From Xanthomonas hyacinthi (GTDB taxonomy: Bacteria > Pseudomonadota > Gammaproteobacteria > Xanthomonadales > Xanthomonadaceae), in contig NZ_CP043476.1 of the NCBI RefSeq assembly GCF_009769165.1, positions 3,231,001 to 3,295,000 of the forward strand: a DNA stretch of 64,000 nucleotides, written 5' to 3'. Of the stretch, positions 25,713-34,810 are shown in pieces. The notes under the pieces are model-generated. The model saw only the letters and a list, made by a program, of their open reading frames with translations, made no database searches and was not told where the DNA came from. The position numbers were made by a program, and so were the translations under genes. Numbering within the stretch: position 1 is the stretch's first letter; each line of letters begins with the position of its first letter.

Positions 25713-26072
25713 CGGCGCCAAACCGGCATGGCCGCGAACGACGGCGGCATTCACGGCTATCCCGATCGGGTTGGCCGGCTGTGGCAGGCGCAGCGGGCGG
25801 TGGCAGCGTCGCCACGCAGCGGCTGCCCAGGTCCCGCGGGCTGCACGCCTCGACACTGCCTGGTTCCACGCTTGCATCACTGGGGGGCCGCTGTCGATCG
25901 GCTTGACCGCCGCGATCGGGATCTGGCCAATCAGCGCCGCCGGCGGATGCTGCGGTCGAATGCCGGCGCGCGCGCGTTTCCAGGATCGCGTAGCCATGCA
26001 GCGCGCGCGACGGCGATCGGGCGCGCGGTCCAGGGCATGGGACATGGTTCACGGGTGTTGGCGCCGCCGCGC
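25713..26072. other. Intergenic stretch between convergent MCP and arsH genes
   Basis: These 360 bases separate two convergent genes. The several overlapping open frames are arginine- and alanine-rich high-GC shadows. No strong terminator hairpin was seen. Confidence 0.4.
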
Positions 26073-26825
26073 TCATGCCGTCGCGGCGGCTGCGCCCGGG
26101 GCGGCGCCGGATGCCGCGGCCAGGGTCTCGCTCCCGGGCAGGCGCTCGCTGTAGCGGTCGACCAGGTGCGGCGCCAGGTCGCGGGTGAGCAGGGTGAACT
26201 TGACCAGTTCCTCCATCACATCCACCACCCGGTCGTAGTACGCCGACGGACGCATCCGCCCAGGCGTGTCGAATTCCTGCCAGGCCTTGGCCACCGACGA
26301 CTGGTTGGGGATGGTCAGCATGCGCATCCAGCGGCCGAGCACGCGCATCTGGTTGAGCGCATTGAACGACTGCGAGCCGCCGGACACCTGCAGCAGCGCC
26401 AGGGTCTTGCCCTGGGTAGGGCGCAACGCGCCCTGGCTGAGCGGGATCCAGTCGATCTGCGCCTTGAGCACCGCGCTCATCGCGCCGTGCCGTTCCGGCG
26501 ACGACCAGACCATGCCTTCGCTCCACAGGGCCAGCTGGCGCAGTTCCTGCACCTTCGCATCGCTGTCGGGCACGGCATCGGGCAGCGGCAGGCCGGTGGG
26601 ATCGAACAGGCGCGTTTCCGCGCCCATCGCCTGCAGCAGCCGCGCCGCTTCCAGCGCCAGCAGCTTGCTGTAGGAGCGCTCGCGCAGCGAGCCGTACAGC
26701 AGCAGGAGGCGCGGCGGATGCGCGGCGCGGGCGGCGCTCAGCGCCAGCGGATCCGGGCGCACGAACGCGGCCGGGTCCAGGTTCGGCAGCTCGGACAGGT
26801 CAACCGACACGGCGGCCGTCCGCAT
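26073..26825 (-). CDS. arsH: ArsH, NADPH-dependent organoarsenical oxidase/FMN reductase
   Basis: A 250-residue flavodoxin-fold protein of the ArsH family. The FMN phosphate loop is [13 protein letters not shown], and the family segments [20 protein letters not shown] and [18 protein letters not shown] follow. ArsH enzymes oxidise trivalent methylated and aromatic arsenicals using NADPH and FMN. It is the last of three co-directed ars genes, and its 5' end overlaps the arsC 3' end by 26 bases. The C-terminal Ala/Gly tail is a lineage extension of no clear use. Confidence 0.92.
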   Translation of the reverse strand: MRTAAVSVDLSELPNLDPAAFVRPDPLALSAARAAHPPRLLLLYGSLRERSYSKLLALEAARLLQAMGAETRLFDPTGLPLPDAVPDSDAKVQELRQLALWSEGMVWSSPERHGAMSAVLKAQIDWIPLSQGALRPTQGKTLALLQVSGGSQSFNALNQMRVLGRWMRMLTIPNQSSVAKAWQEFDTPGRMRPSAYYDRVVDVMEELVKFTLLTRDLAPHLVDRYSERLPGSETLAAASGAAPGAAAATA

Positions 26826-27225
26826 CGATCAGCGGTTCGCCGTCTTCCTTGGCGAAGGCGCCGCGCTGCGGCGAGGGCAGGATATCCAGCACCGTTTCCG
26901 ACGGCCGGCACAGGCGCGTGCCCAGCGCGGTGACCACGATCGGCCGGTTGATCAGGATCGGGTGCTGCAGCATCGCGTCCAGCAGCGCGTTGTCGTCCAG
27001 CGCCGGGTCGTCCAGGCCCAGTTCGGCGTAGGGCGTGCCCTTGTGCCGGATCGCCTCGCGCAGCGGAATGCCCAGCGCCGCGATCAGCGCCTGCAGGGTG
27101 GCGCGGTCCGGCGGGGTTTTCAGGTATTCGACCACGCTCGGTTCCGCGCCGCTGTTGCGGATCAGTCCGAGGACATTGCGCGAGGTGCCGCAGGCGGGGT
27201 TGTGGTAGATCGTGATGGGGCTCAT
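26800..27225 (-). CDS. arsC: Arsenate reductase (glutaredoxin-dependent)
   Basis: A 141-residue ArsC of the glutaredoxin-coupled type. The nucleophile is C12 in [11 protein letters not shown], and arsenate-binding arginines lie in LINRPIVVT and GTRLCRPSE. It reduces arsenate to arsenite using glutathione and glutaredoxin. It follows arsR with a 35-bp gap and overlaps arsH. No arsenite efflux gene (arsB or acr3) is next to it in this window. Confidence 0.95.
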   Translation of the reverse strand: MSPITIYHNPACGTSRNVLGLIRNSGAEPSVVEYLKTPPDRATLQALIAALGIPLREAIRHKGTPYAELGLDDPALDDNALLDAMLQHPILINRPIVVTALGTRLCRPSETVLDILPSPQRGAFAKEDGEPLIDADGRRVG

Positions 27226-27260
27226 CGGGGGGACTCGGTGCGATTAAGGAAGACGCAGCG

Positions 27261-27596
27261 CTATGCCGTGCACGCGGCGCTGGGCGCTGCAGCGTCGGGC
27301 AGCGGGCAGGTGCCGTTGCCGCAGCAGTTCTCGGTCAGGAAGCCGATCAGCGCGTCCATGCGCGCGTAGTCGGCGCGCAGCCGGATCACCCGGCCCTGGC
27401 GTTCGTCGGCGATCAGGCCGGCACCGCGCAGCACGTGCAGGTGCGCGGTCAGCGTAGCCGGCGCCAGCCCCAACGCGGCGCGCAGTTCGCCCACCGCCAT
27501 CCCGTCCGGCCCGGCCTGGACCAGGGCGCGGTAGGCGGCCAGGCGGTGCGCGTGAGCCAGCGCGCGCAAGGCGGCAACGGTGTGGTTGGCGTCCAT
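27261..27596 (-). CDS. arsR: ArsR-family arsenic-responsive repressor
   Basis: A 111-residue winged-helix repressor. The recognition helix region is LGLAPATLTAHLHVLRGAGL. The usual ELCVCDL metal site in helix alpha-3 is absent; instead three cysteines, C91, C92 and C97, sit in a C-terminal NCCGNGTC motif, similar in layout to the C-terminal Cys-Cys/Cys arsenite site known from an Acidithiobacillus ArsR. Arsenite binding there would release the operator and induce arsC and arsH. Start ATG at 27596 is chosen because the fold begins there and a palindrome lies directly upstream; the very long open frame further upstream is a shadow. Confidence 0.9.
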   Translation of the reverse strand: MDANHTVAALRALAHAHRLAAYRALVQAGPDGMAVGELRAALGLAPATLTAHLHVLRGAGLIADERQGRVIRLRADYARMDALIGFLTENCCGNGTCPLPDAAAPSAACTA

Positions 27597-27598
27597 CG

Positions 27599-27624
27599 TT
27601 TCGATATTTCCAGAAGTTACGAAA
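27599..27624. promoter_or_regulatory. Candidate ArsR operator
   Basis: A 26-bp imperfect palindrome TTTCG-N16-CGAAA with further matching inner bases (TTC/GAA), in a short AT-rich segment immediately before the arsR start codon. Position and symmetry fit an autoregulatory ArsR site. Confidence 0.5.
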
Positions 27625-27940
27625 TTAGGCAAGCGGCAGCTAGAACCGCTGCGGCCGACATGTGCAGCGCTGTGTCCCGTCGGATGCGATGCGGCGGGGC
27701 ATGCCCGGGCCGGCCATGCGCGCCGAACACTGCGTGGCGTGCGACCGACAGGGCTGCGTCGCCGAAGGTGCCGTTCGATCCGCTCGCCGGGCCGTCTGTC
27801 GTTGCAGTTGCGGGGGGGCAAGCCGGCGGATGGCGATCGCGGCCGATTTTGGCGGCCTGCCGTCGGCGGCCGTTCCGCGCGGCCGGGATGCGCGCTTATG
27901 TCGCGTTGGCGCCGCGCGGGGCCTCGACTAGACTGCGGCG
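27625..27940. other. Intergenic region between arsR and the DUF2946 gene
   Basis: About 315 bases that should contain the divergent promoters. Open frames in it have unusual composition and no family features. No further site is recognised. Confidence 0.4.
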
Positions 27941-28354
27941 GTGATTCGCCGCCGCCGCCCGATGTTGCTCTGGGGAACGCTCGCCATGCTGGCGATCGTG
28001 CTGATGCTGGCTGTGCCGTTGCTGAGCCGCTGGCGGCAGGCGCGGTCCGGCGACTGGGCCGCTGCCGCGGCGGGGGCGCTGTGCACCAGCCGCGGCCTGC
28101 AATCGATCCTGCCGTTGCCGGCCGTGGGGTTGCCTGCCCACCACGCCGGCGCCCATGACGACGGCGGCATGCTGCACGAGCAGGCCTGCGACTACTGCCT
28201 GCTGGCCGCGCGCCTGCTGCCCTTGCTGGCGCTGCTGTGGCTGGTGTTGCCCTGGTTGCGCCAGCGCGCGCCGCTGGCCTCGCCGCGCCCGCCGGTGGTG
28301 GACACGGGCACCTGGCGCGCTCACGCCGCACGTGGGCCTCCACTGCACTCCTGA
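27941..28354 (+). CDS. DUF2946-like membrane protein
   Basis: A 137-residue protein starting with GTG. It has an N-terminal membrane segment (MLLWGTLAMLAIVLMLAVPLL after a basic start), a middle part with HHAGAHDDGG and the motif EQACDYCLLAA, and a second hydrophobic run (LLPLLALLWLVLPWL). The His residues and CxxC-type pair (CDYC) are the hallmark of DUF2946 proteins, which are found beside copper and other metal uptake genes. It is followed 68 bp later by a TonB receptor and then a PepSY protein, so it is probably the small inner-membrane partner of that system. Role inferred. Confidence 0.72.
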   Translation: MIRRRRPMLLWGTLAMLAIVLMLAVPLLSRWRQARSGDWAAAAAGALCTSRGLQSILPLPAVGLPAHHAGAHDDGGMLHEQACDYCLLAARLLPLLALLWLVLPWLRQRAPLASPRPPVVDTGTWRAHAARGPPLHS

Positions 28355-28422
28355 AACACGAACCGCTGTTCTTTCGTGCCGCGGCGTCGCCGCGGCACGT
28401 CTTCGTGCTGATGGAGTCATCG

Positions 28423-30483
28423 ATGATCCGTTTCTTTTCCGTGCCGCGCATGGCGGCGTACGGCTGCGTCTGTGTCGCGGCCAGCGTGACCGCGCCGAGC
28501 TACGCTGCCGATAGCGGCGTGCAGCCGCCCGCCGGCGATTCCGCATTGACCCTGGGCAAGGTCCAGGTCAGCGCCAATCCGCTGTCCTTGCCCACCGCGC
28601 GCAGCGTCCTGAGTTCCGTGGACATCCTCGGCGGCGACCTGTTGCAGGACCAGCACGTGGACTACAGCTGGGAGCTGCTGATGCGCGCGCCCGGCGTGCA
28701 GGTCACCCAGTTCAAGATGGGCACCGATGCCGGCCGCTTCTCGTTCCGCGGCTTCAACGGCGAAGGCCGGGTCAACGCGGTCAAGCTGCTGATCGACGGG
28801 GTTCCCAGCAACGACAACGCCGGCGGCATGCCGTACCTGGACGCAGTGTTTCCGCTGGACATCGCCGCGATCGAGATCGTGCGCGGCACCAACGATCCGC
28901 GCTACGGGCTGGACGCCATCGCCGGCAGCGTGGATGTGCTGACCCGCAGCGGCGGCAACGACGGCCGCGCCAGCGTCACCGCCGGCAGCTTCGGCACCCG
29001 TGAGGTGCAGGCCAGCCAGGGCATCGAGCGCGGCGGCTGGAGCCAGAACTATTTCGCCGCCTGGCGCGACAGCGACGGCTACCGCGATCACGCCGACGCG
29101 CGCAAGCGCGCGTTCGCCGGCAAATGGTTCTATACCGCGCCGGACTTAGCCTGGCGCGCCGGGCTCAGCGCACGCTATTACCGCAACGCCGCGCTGGAGG
29201 CGGGCTATCTGGATTACGCCAGCGCGCAACGCGCGCCGCGCAGCTCGCCGGACTATGCGCGCGACGACCGCAGCGGGCGCCAGACCGGGCAGCTGAGCCT
29301 GCACCTGGACGCACAGTTGGCCGACGCCGTGCAGGGCAGCGCCAAGCTGTACTGGAATCGCTACCAGAACCAGCGCTGGGTGCGCTTCACCGCCGCCGGC
29401 GCGCAGCAGGAACGCGATACCGACGAAACCCAGCGCGGTTTCCTGGCCAAGGCCAGCTGGCGTCCCGAGGTGGACTGGGCGACGTCGTTCGCGCTGGAAG
29501 GCGGCATCGACGCGCAATGGCAGGACAACACCTCGCAACGCTATCGCACCGTGGCGCGGGTGCGCACCGCGCCGTTGCGCGATTGGGATTTCGACCTGGA
29601 CACGCGCGGCGCCTACGTGCAGGCGGTGATCCGCCCGTTCGAGCGCTTGCAGCTGGTGCCGGGCTACCGTGTGGACTGGGTCGACGGCAGCTTCCGCGAT
29701 CGGCTCGGCGGCGCGCGCTATCCGGCCTACGCCTACGGCGCGATCCAGCAACCCAAGCTCAGCGCGGTGTTCGCGCTGACCGCGCAGAGCAGCGTCTATG
29801 CCAACCTCGGCCGCACCTTCCAGATCGGCAGCGGCAACGGCGCCTACCGCAGCCAGCCCGGCAACCTGGCGCCGTCCTACAACGACGGCTGGGAAGCCGG
29901 ATTGAAGTTCGCCGACGGCAGGCGGCTGGATGCGCGCATCGCCTACTGGGAGCAGCGCGCCTCCGACGAGGTGGCGACCATCCTCGGCGTCGATGGCACG
30001 GTCGGCACTGGCGAGGTCGGCAACGTCGGCAAGACCTTGCGTCGCGGCTGGGATGCGCAGCTGAACCTGCGTGCGGACGAACGCTGGACGCTGTGGCTGG
30101 CGTATTCGCGGCAGCGCGCGCTCATCGTCACCCCCGATCCGAGCGCGCCGGCCACGCGCGGCAAGGAGATCGAGAACGTGCCGCACTACCTGGCCAGCGC
30201 CGGCATCGACTGGCAGGCCACGCCGCGGCTGAAGCTGTCGGCCTGGGGCAATGCGCAGGGCGACTACTACGTGGAGCGCAGCAATACGCTGGGCCGCTAC
30301 GGCGGCTATGCGCTGGCCAACCTGGGGGCGACCTGGGCGTGGCGCGCGCAGCGCGAGCTGTCGCTGCAGCTGAAGAACCTGAGCGACCGCCACTACGTCT
30401 ACGCCTGGTACGACAGCGGTTCCTCCGGCTACTCGCCGGGCGATGGCCGCGCGTTGTACGCCAGCCTCAGCTGGGGTTGGTGA
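28423..30483 (+). CDS. TonB-dependent outer-membrane receptor
   Basis: A 686-residue receptor. Signal peptide at 1-28 (ending SYAAD), a plug domain at about 45-170 with GRFSFRGFNGEGRVNAVKLLIDGVP split across its conserved segments and VRGTNDPRYGLDAIAGSVDVLT, then a 22-strand-type barrel ending YASLSWGW with a terminal aromatic residue. It imports a chelate or metal across the outer membrane with TonB-ExbBD. ATG 28423 has GGAG at the right distance; ATG 28411 is an alternative. It directly precedes a PepSY reductase-like gene with a TGATG junction and follows a DUF2946 gene. Copper or iron-siderophore is the likely cargo, but it cannot be decided here. Confidence 0.88.
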   Translation: MIRFFSVPRMAAYGCVCVAASVTAPSYAADSGVQPPAGDSALTLGKVQVSANPLSLPTARSVLSSVDILGGDLLQDQHVDYSWELLMRAPGVQVTQFKMGTDAGRFSFRGFNGEGRVNAVKLLIDGVPSNDNAGGMPYLDAVFPLDIAAIEIVRGTNDPRYGLDAIAGSVDVLTRSGGNDGRASVTAGSFGTREVQASQGIERGGWSQNYFAAWRDSDGYRDHADARKRAFAGKWFYTAPDLAWRAGLSARYYRNAALEAGYLDYASAQRAPRSSPDYARDDRSGRQTGQLSLHLDAQLADAVQGSAKLYWNRYQNQRWVRFTAAGAQQERDTDETQRGFLAKASWRPEVDWATSFALEGGIDAQWQDNTSQRYRTVARVRTAPLRDWDFDLDTRGAYVQAVIRPFERLQLVPGYRVDWVDGSFRDRLGGARYPAYAYGAIQQPKLSAVFALTAQSSVYANLGRTFQIGSGNGAYRSQPGNLAPSYNDGWEAGLKFADGRRLDARIAYWEQRASDEVATILGVDGTVGTGEVGNVGKTLRRGWDAQLNLRADERWTLWLAYSRQRALIVTPDPSAPATRGKEIENVPHYLASAGIDWQATPRLKLSAWGNAQGDYYVERSNTLGRYGGYALANLGATWAWRAQRELSLQLKNLSDRHYVYAWYDSGSSGYSPGDGRALYASLSWGW

Positions 30484-31952
30484 TGGCCATGCCGAACCCG
30501 GCGGCGGCGGCGCCGGCGCGCTTCTATCGCGCGGTGTGGCGCTGGCATTTCTACGCCGGCCTGCTGGTGCTGCCGCTGTTGGCCTGGCTGGCGCTGACCG
30601 GCGCCGCCTTCGTCTACCAGCAGCCGATCGACGGCTACTTCCACCGCGCGCTGAAGACGGTTGCGGTGCCGGCGCAGGCGCAGGCGGCTACGCCGCAGCG
30701 GCTGGTCGCCGTCGCGCTGGCGGCGCAGCCGGGGCAGGCGCTGCGCTACACCACGCCGCCGCGGCGCGATGCGTCGGCGGAAGTGACCGTGGGCACGGCT
30801 GACGGCCGCCGCGTGGTGGTGTACGTGGATCCGTACCGGGCGCGGGTGCTGGGTCGCTTGCCCGAGCACGGCACGGTGGCGTGGACGATCCGGCGCCTGC
30901 ACAGCCTGGCCCTGGTCGGGCCATGGGCCAGCGCGTTGATCGAAGTGGCTGCGGGCTGGGCGATCCTGCTGGTGCTGACCGGTGTGTACCTGTGGTGGCC
31001 GCGCGGCCGCCGCGGCGGCGTCACCACAGTGCGCGGGCGGCCACCGCAGCGCGTGTTCTGGCGCGATACGCATGCGCTGACCGGCAGCGTGGTCGGCGCG
31101 ATGCTGCTGTTCCTGGCGCTGACCGGGATGCCGTGGTCGTGGTTCTGGGGCGCGCAGGTCAACCGTCTCGTCAACGGCCATCACTACGGCTATCCGGCCG
31201 GCTTGCGCGTGGACCTGCCGATGTCCACGCAGCGCCTGAGCGACGAAGAGGTGCCGGCCTGGTCGCTGCGCCAGGCGCGGCTGCCGCAGTCGCAGTTGCC
31301 GAAGACTGCGTCGATGCCGATGTCGATGCCAATCGTGGCGCCAGGCGCGCCTTCAGTGCCGAGCGCCGCGGACAACGGCAACGACGCGCATGCCGCGCAT
31401 GGCGGCATGGCGATGGAGGCGATGCCGCCGCAGCCTGCGGCAGCCGGCGCGATCGGCCTGGACGCGGCGGTGGCGCGCTTCCAGGCGCGCGGCATCGCCG
31501 CCGGCTACAGCGTGGCGCAGCCGCGCGGCGTGCGCGGCGTGTACACCGCGTCGGTATATCCGCCGGACCTGGCGCAGCAGCGGGTGATCCACCTGGACCA
31601 GTACAGCGGCAAGGTGCTGCTGGACATGCGCTACGCCGATTACGGGCCGCTGGCCAAGGCACTGGAATGGGGCATCAACGTGCACCTCGGGCAGCAGTAC
31701 GGCACGTTCAACCAGCTGCTGCTGATCGCCTCGTGCCTGGGCATCCTGCTGCTGTGCGTCAGCGCCGCGCTGATGTGGTGGAAACGCCGCCCGGTCGGCG
31801 GGCTGGGCGTGCCGCCACCGCCAGCGGACCGGCGCAGCATGCGCGGCGTGCTCGCGCTGCTGGCGATCGGCGGCGCGCTGTTCCCGCTGGTCGGGGTGTC
31901 GCTGTTGCTGATGCTGGCGCTGGATTGGTGGTGGGTGCTGCGGCGGGAGTGA
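30483..31952 (+). CDS. PepSY-domain membrane protein (metal-chelate reductase-like)
   Basis: A 489-residue inner-membrane protein with four main membrane segments: after residue 20 (HFYAGLLVLPLLAWLALTG), around 150 (AGWAILLVLTGVYLWW), around 195 (VVGAMLLFLALTG) and near the C-terminus, plus PepSY-like repeats in the periplasmic parts. Conserved histidines sit in WRWHFYAG, IRRLHSLAL and DTHALTG, as in ferric reductase-like PepSY proteins that pair with TonB receptors. Between the second and third regions there is a Met/His-rich loop (MPMSMP, HAAHGGMAMEAMPP), suggestive of copper binding. It is translationally coupled to the TonB receptor. Confidence 0.85.
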   Translation: MAMPNPAAAAPARFYRAVWRWHFYAGLLVLPLLAWLALTGAAFVYQQPIDGYFHRALKTVAVPAQAQAATPQRLVAVALAAQPGQALRYTTPPRRDASAEVTVGTADGRRVVVYVDPYRARVLGRLPEHGTVAWTIRRLHSLALVGPWASALIEVAAGWAILLVLTGVYLWWPRGRRGGVTTVRGRPPQRVFWRDTHALTGSVVGAMLLFLALTGMPWSWFWGAQVNRLVNGHHYGYPAGLRVDLPMSTQRLSDEEVPAWSLRQARLPQSQLPKTASMPMSMPIVAPGAPSVPSAADNGNDAHAAHGGMAMEAMPPQPAAAGAIGLDAAVARFQARGIAAGYSVAQPRGVRGVYTASVYPPDLAQQRVIHLDQYSGKVLLDMRYADYGPLAKALEWGINVHLGQQYGTFNQLLLIASCLGILLLCVSAALMWWKRRPVGGLGVPPPPADRRSMRGVLALLAIGGALFPLVGVSLLLMLALDWWWVLRRE

Positions 31953-31989
31953 GGTGGGGCTGGCTGGGCCGTTGCCCTGTCCGAATGCG

Positions 31990-32083
31990 CTGTAGGAGGG
32001 GTTTTCAACCCCGACCGCTTGCGCGGCCTGGCGCCGTAGCGGCTGCGCTCTGCGCTTTGTCGCGGTTGAAACAGCGTCTACAG
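31990..32083. repeat. REP-like inverted repeat, copy 1
   Basis: Arms of about 25 bases start CTGTAGGAGGGGTTTTCAA and end in GGTTGAAACAGCGTCTACAG, pairing imperfectly around a 40-base centre. It belongs to the xanthomonad family of hairpins with the core CTTCAnCCnCGAC. It sits just after the PepSY gene. Confidence 0.6.
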
Positions 32084-32113
32084 GGAGCTGCGCTTAGGCA
32101 CTGGCCGGGTGCA

Positions 32114-32192
32114 CTGTAGGAGGACTTCAGCCCCGACCGCATCCGAAGCCGAAGGTGCATCGCTGCGTTCGTCGCGACTGAAGTCCCACAAG
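32114..32192. repeat. REP-like inverted repeat, copy 2
   Basis: CTGTAGGAGGACTTCAGCCC is matched by the complementary GTCGCGACTGAAGTCCCACA after a 35-base centre. Together with copy 1 it fills the space between the convergent PepSY and cysH genes and may act as a two-way terminator. Confidence 0.6.
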
Positions 32193-32234
32193 GAGCGTGC
32201 GATGGCCTGCTGAGGCCTGTGCGCGGGCCGCGCC

Positions 32235-32975
32235 TCAGACGTCCTCGTGGATCCCGCACTCGCGCTTGAGGCCGAAGAAGCGGGTGTCTTCCTCGCGCAT
32301 GCCCGGTTCCCAGCGGCGGGTGGTGTGGAAGTCGCCGATCGACACATAGCCTTCTTCCCACAGCGGGTGGTAGGGCAGGCCGTGCTGCTGCATGTATTGC
32401 CACAGGTCGCGGTCGCTCCAGTCGGCGATCGGGCTGACCTTGTAGCGCTCGCCGCGCTTCTGCACGAACGGGGTCTGCGCGCGGCTGTCGGACTGGCTGC
32501 GGCGCAGGCCGGTGAACCAGGTGCCGACCTTCAGTTCGTCCAGCGCGCGGCGCATGGGCTCGACCTTGCGCAGGCTGTTGTACTGCTCGATGCCGACCAT
32601 GCCCTGTTCCCACAGGCGGCCGTGGCGCGCTTCCATCCAGGCGCGGCTGACCAGCGGCCGGTAGACCTTGAGGTTGAGCTTGAGCCGGTCGGTGAGTGCG
32701 TCGGCGAAGCGGTAGGTCTCGGTGAACAGGTAGCCGGTGTCGATCAGGATCACCGGGATGTCCGGCAACTGCTGGGTCAGCAGGTGCAGCGTCGCCGCCG
32801 ATTGCGCGCCGAAGCTGGACGATAGCGCGGCCTCGGCCGGACCATGCGCGAGCGCCCAGGCCACGCGCTGCGGTGCGCTCATCGGCGCCAGCAGCGCGTT
32901 GACCGCGTCGAGGTCCCAGGCCGTCGCCGGCGTGTTGGCGGAGTCTTGTTGGGCGGAAGCGGGCAGGGCGCTCAT
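32235..32975 (-). CDS. cysH: Phosphoadenylyl-sulfate (PAPS/APS) reductase
   Basis: A 246-residue thioredoxin-dependent reductase. The PP-loop segment is [16 protein letters not shown], followed by [16 protein letters not shown] and the C-terminal catalytic cysteine in ECGIHE. The APS-type CCxxRKxxPL cysteine pairs that bind [4Fe-4S] are absent, so it should use PAPS, in line with the APS kinase domain of CysNC. It forms sulfite for CysIJ. Its start overlaps the cysI stop as ATGA; it is the last gene of cysJ-cysI-cysH. The long open frame upstream is a shadow. Confidence 0.95.
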   Translation of the reverse strand: MSALPASAQQDSANTPATAWDLDAVNALLAPMSAPQRVAWALAHGPAEAALSSSFGAQSAATLHLLTQQLPDIPVILIDTGYLFTETYRFADALTDRLKLNLKVYRPLVSRAWMEARHGRLWEQGMVGIEQYNSLRKVEPMRRALDELKVGTWFTGLRRSQSDSRAQTPFVQKRGERYKVSPIADWSDRDLWQYMQQHGLPYHPLWEEGYVSIGDFHTTRRWEPGMREEDTRFFGLKRECGIHEDV

Positions 32976-34693
32976 GGGTGCAGTTCCGAAGGAATGAGAT
33001 GGCGGTGGGTGGGGTAGGCGGGCAGGTCGACCAGGCCGCTGCGGTGCAGGAAATCGCCGAAGCCTTCGTCGTGCGCGCGTTCGCCGGCATAGCGCGCGAA
33101 CAGCGGGTCGAGCGCGTCGAGGATTTCCGGTTCGGTGATGTTTTCCCGATACAGCGTGTTGAGACGCTGGCCGCGGTGGTCGGCGCCGAGCATCAGGTTG
33201 TAGCGGCCGGGGGCCTTGCCGACCAGGGCGATCTCGGCCAGGTACGGCCGCGAGCAGCCGTTCGGGCAGCCGGAGATGCGCAGCAGGATCGGCGCCTCGC
33301 GTAGCCCGTGCCGGTCGAGCAGCGGTTCCAGCTTGTCGGAGAACTCCGGCAGGTAGCGTTCGGCCTCGGCCATCGCCAGGCCGCAGGTCGGCAGCGCCAC
33401 GCAGGCCATCGCTGCACGCGCCAGCGCAGTGCGCGCCTGGTTGCCGGTGTCCAGCGCGTGCGCGCGCACCAGGGTGTCGATCGCTTCGCGCTGGGTGGCG
33501 GGAATGCCGGCGACGACCAGGTTCTGGTTCGAGGTCATGCGCAAGTGCGCGCCTTCGCCATCGCGCTGCAGGTGCTGGGCGATCTCGCGCAGCCCGCTGA
33601 GGTGCGGCGCGCCGCCGGCGTGGTCGGCGATGCGCCCGGCCGGCAGCGACAGGGTCAGGTGCCAGCGGCCGTCCTCGCCTTCGCTCCAGCCGTAGCGGTC
33701 GCCATTGTGCTCGAACGCGAACGCGCGGGTCGGCTGCAGCGCGATGCCGGCGCGGCGCTGGATCTCGGCGACGATGACGTCCACGCCATGGTCGTCGATG
33801 GTGTACTTGAAGCGCGCGCGCTTGCGCACCTCGCGGTTGCCGAGATCGCGCTGGGTGGTGACCACCGCGGTGGCGACGTCGAGCAGGTGCCCGCGTTCGA
33901 TGAAGCCGATCACGTTGGCCACGCGCGGGTAGGTTTCGGCGTCGCCGTGGGTGCTGCCCATGCCGCCGCCGATGCTGACGTTGTAGCCGGCCAGTGCGCC
34001 GTCGGCGCCGAGCACGCCGATGAAGCCGAGGTCGTTGGCGAACACGTCCACGTCGTTGACCGGCGGCAGTGCGAAACCGATCTTGAACTTGCGCGGCAGG
34101 TAGGTGTCGCCGTAGATCGGTTCGTTTTCCTGGCCGCTGCCCGCCACGCGCTCCTCGTCCAGCCAGATCTCGTAGTAGGCGCGGGTATTGGGCAGCAGGT
34201 GCTCGGACACGCGCGCGGCATCGGCGTACAGCGTGGCGTGCGCGCGCGAGGCCAGCGGGTTGGCCGCGACCTGCACGTTGCGGTTGACGTCGCCGCAGGC
34301 GGCCAGGGTGTCGATCAGCGCGGCGTTGATCGCCTGCATCGTGGCCTTCAGCTCGCGCTTGATCACGCCATGGAACTGGAACGCCTGGCGGGTGGTGACG
34401 CGCAGCGAGTGGTTGCCGTAGGTGGTGGCGATGGCGTCGAGCTTGAGCCACTGCTCCGGTGTGATCACCCCGCCCGGCGTGCGCGTGCGGATCATGAACT
34501 GGTAGGCCGGCTCGAGCTTCTGCCGGCGGCGCTCGTCGCGCAGGTCGCGGTCGTCCTGCTGGTAGCTGCCGTGGTACTTGATCAGGGTCTGATCGTCCTC
34601 GCGCAGCGCGCCGGTGACCGGATCGGCCAGGCTCTGCAGCAGCGACCCACGCAGGCGGCGGCTTTCGGCCTTGATGTCTTCGACGTTGCTCAT
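32972..34693 (-). CDS. cysI: Sulfite reductase hemoprotein (beta) subunit
   Basis: A 573-residue siroheme and [4Fe-4S] protein, normal for CysI. The N-terminal half has [19 protein letters not shown] and [17 protein letters not shown]; the cluster cysteines lie in the C-terminal half in [19 protein letters not shown] and [11 protein letters not shown]. It reduces sulfite to sulfide with electrons from CysJ. Siroheme comes from CysG at 19-20 kb. The gap to cysJ (34694-34810) is made up wholly of an inverted GGGAATC repeat, while cysH follows with a 4-bp overlap. Confidence 0.96.
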   Translation of the reverse strand: MSNVEDIKAESRRLRGSLLQSLADPVTGALREDDQTLIKYHGSYQQDDRDLRDERRRQKLEPAYQFMIRTRTPGGVITPEQWLKLDAIATTYGNHSLRVTTRQAFQFHGVIKRELKATMQAINAALIDTLAACGDVNRNVQVAANPLASRAHATLYADAARVSEHLLPNTRAYYEIWLDEERVAGSGQENEPIYGDTYLPRKFKIGFALPPVNDVDVFANDLGFIGVLGADGALAGYNVSIGGGMGSTHGDAETYPRVANVIGFIERGHLLDVATAVVTTQRDLGNREVRKRARFKYTIDDHGVDVIVAEIQRRAGIALQPTRAFAFEHNGDRYGWSEGEDGRWHLTLSLPAGRIADHAGGAPHLSGLREIAQHLQRDGEGAHLRMTSNQNLVVAGIPATQREAIDTLVRAHALDTGNQARTALARAAMACVALPTCGLAMAEAERYLPEFSDKLEPLLDRHGLREAPILLRISGCPNGCSRPYLAEIALVGKAPGRYNLMLGADHRGQRLNTLYRENITEPEILDALDPLFARYAGERAHDEGFGDFLHRSGLVDLPAYPTHRHLIPSELHP

Positions 34694-34694
34694 C

Positions 34695-34810
34695 GGGGCG
34701 GGAATCGGGAATAGGGAGTGGAGAATGGCAAGTGCGGCTGTATCGGGCTACGGAAATCGTGTCGGAGCCGGCTGTTGCCATTCCCGATTCCCGTTTCCCG
34801 ATTCCCGGCT
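34695..34810. repeat. Inverted GGGAATC heptamer repeat between cysJ and cysI
   Basis: The left arm is GGCGGGAATCGGGAATAGGG and the right arm is the inverted CCATTCCCGATTCCCGTTTC, both made of GGGAAT(C/A/G)-type heptamers, around a roughly 40-base centre. Copies of the same family occur at 37797-37920 and 55477-55600, and a single arm at 52735-52766. The element begins immediately after the cysJ stop codon and ends next to the cysI start. Confidence 0.7.

Noticed and set aside
28151..28451. Upstream extension of arsR to 28451 as a long fusion
   Set aside because: The extra part is Arg/Pro-rich shadow of the DUF2946 gene and crosses the arsR operator; the fold starts at 27596.
31990..32192. 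Tandem similar repeats as a possible CRISPR array
   Set aside because: Only two units, each an inverted repeat with different centres, and no cas genes; these are REP-like hairpins.
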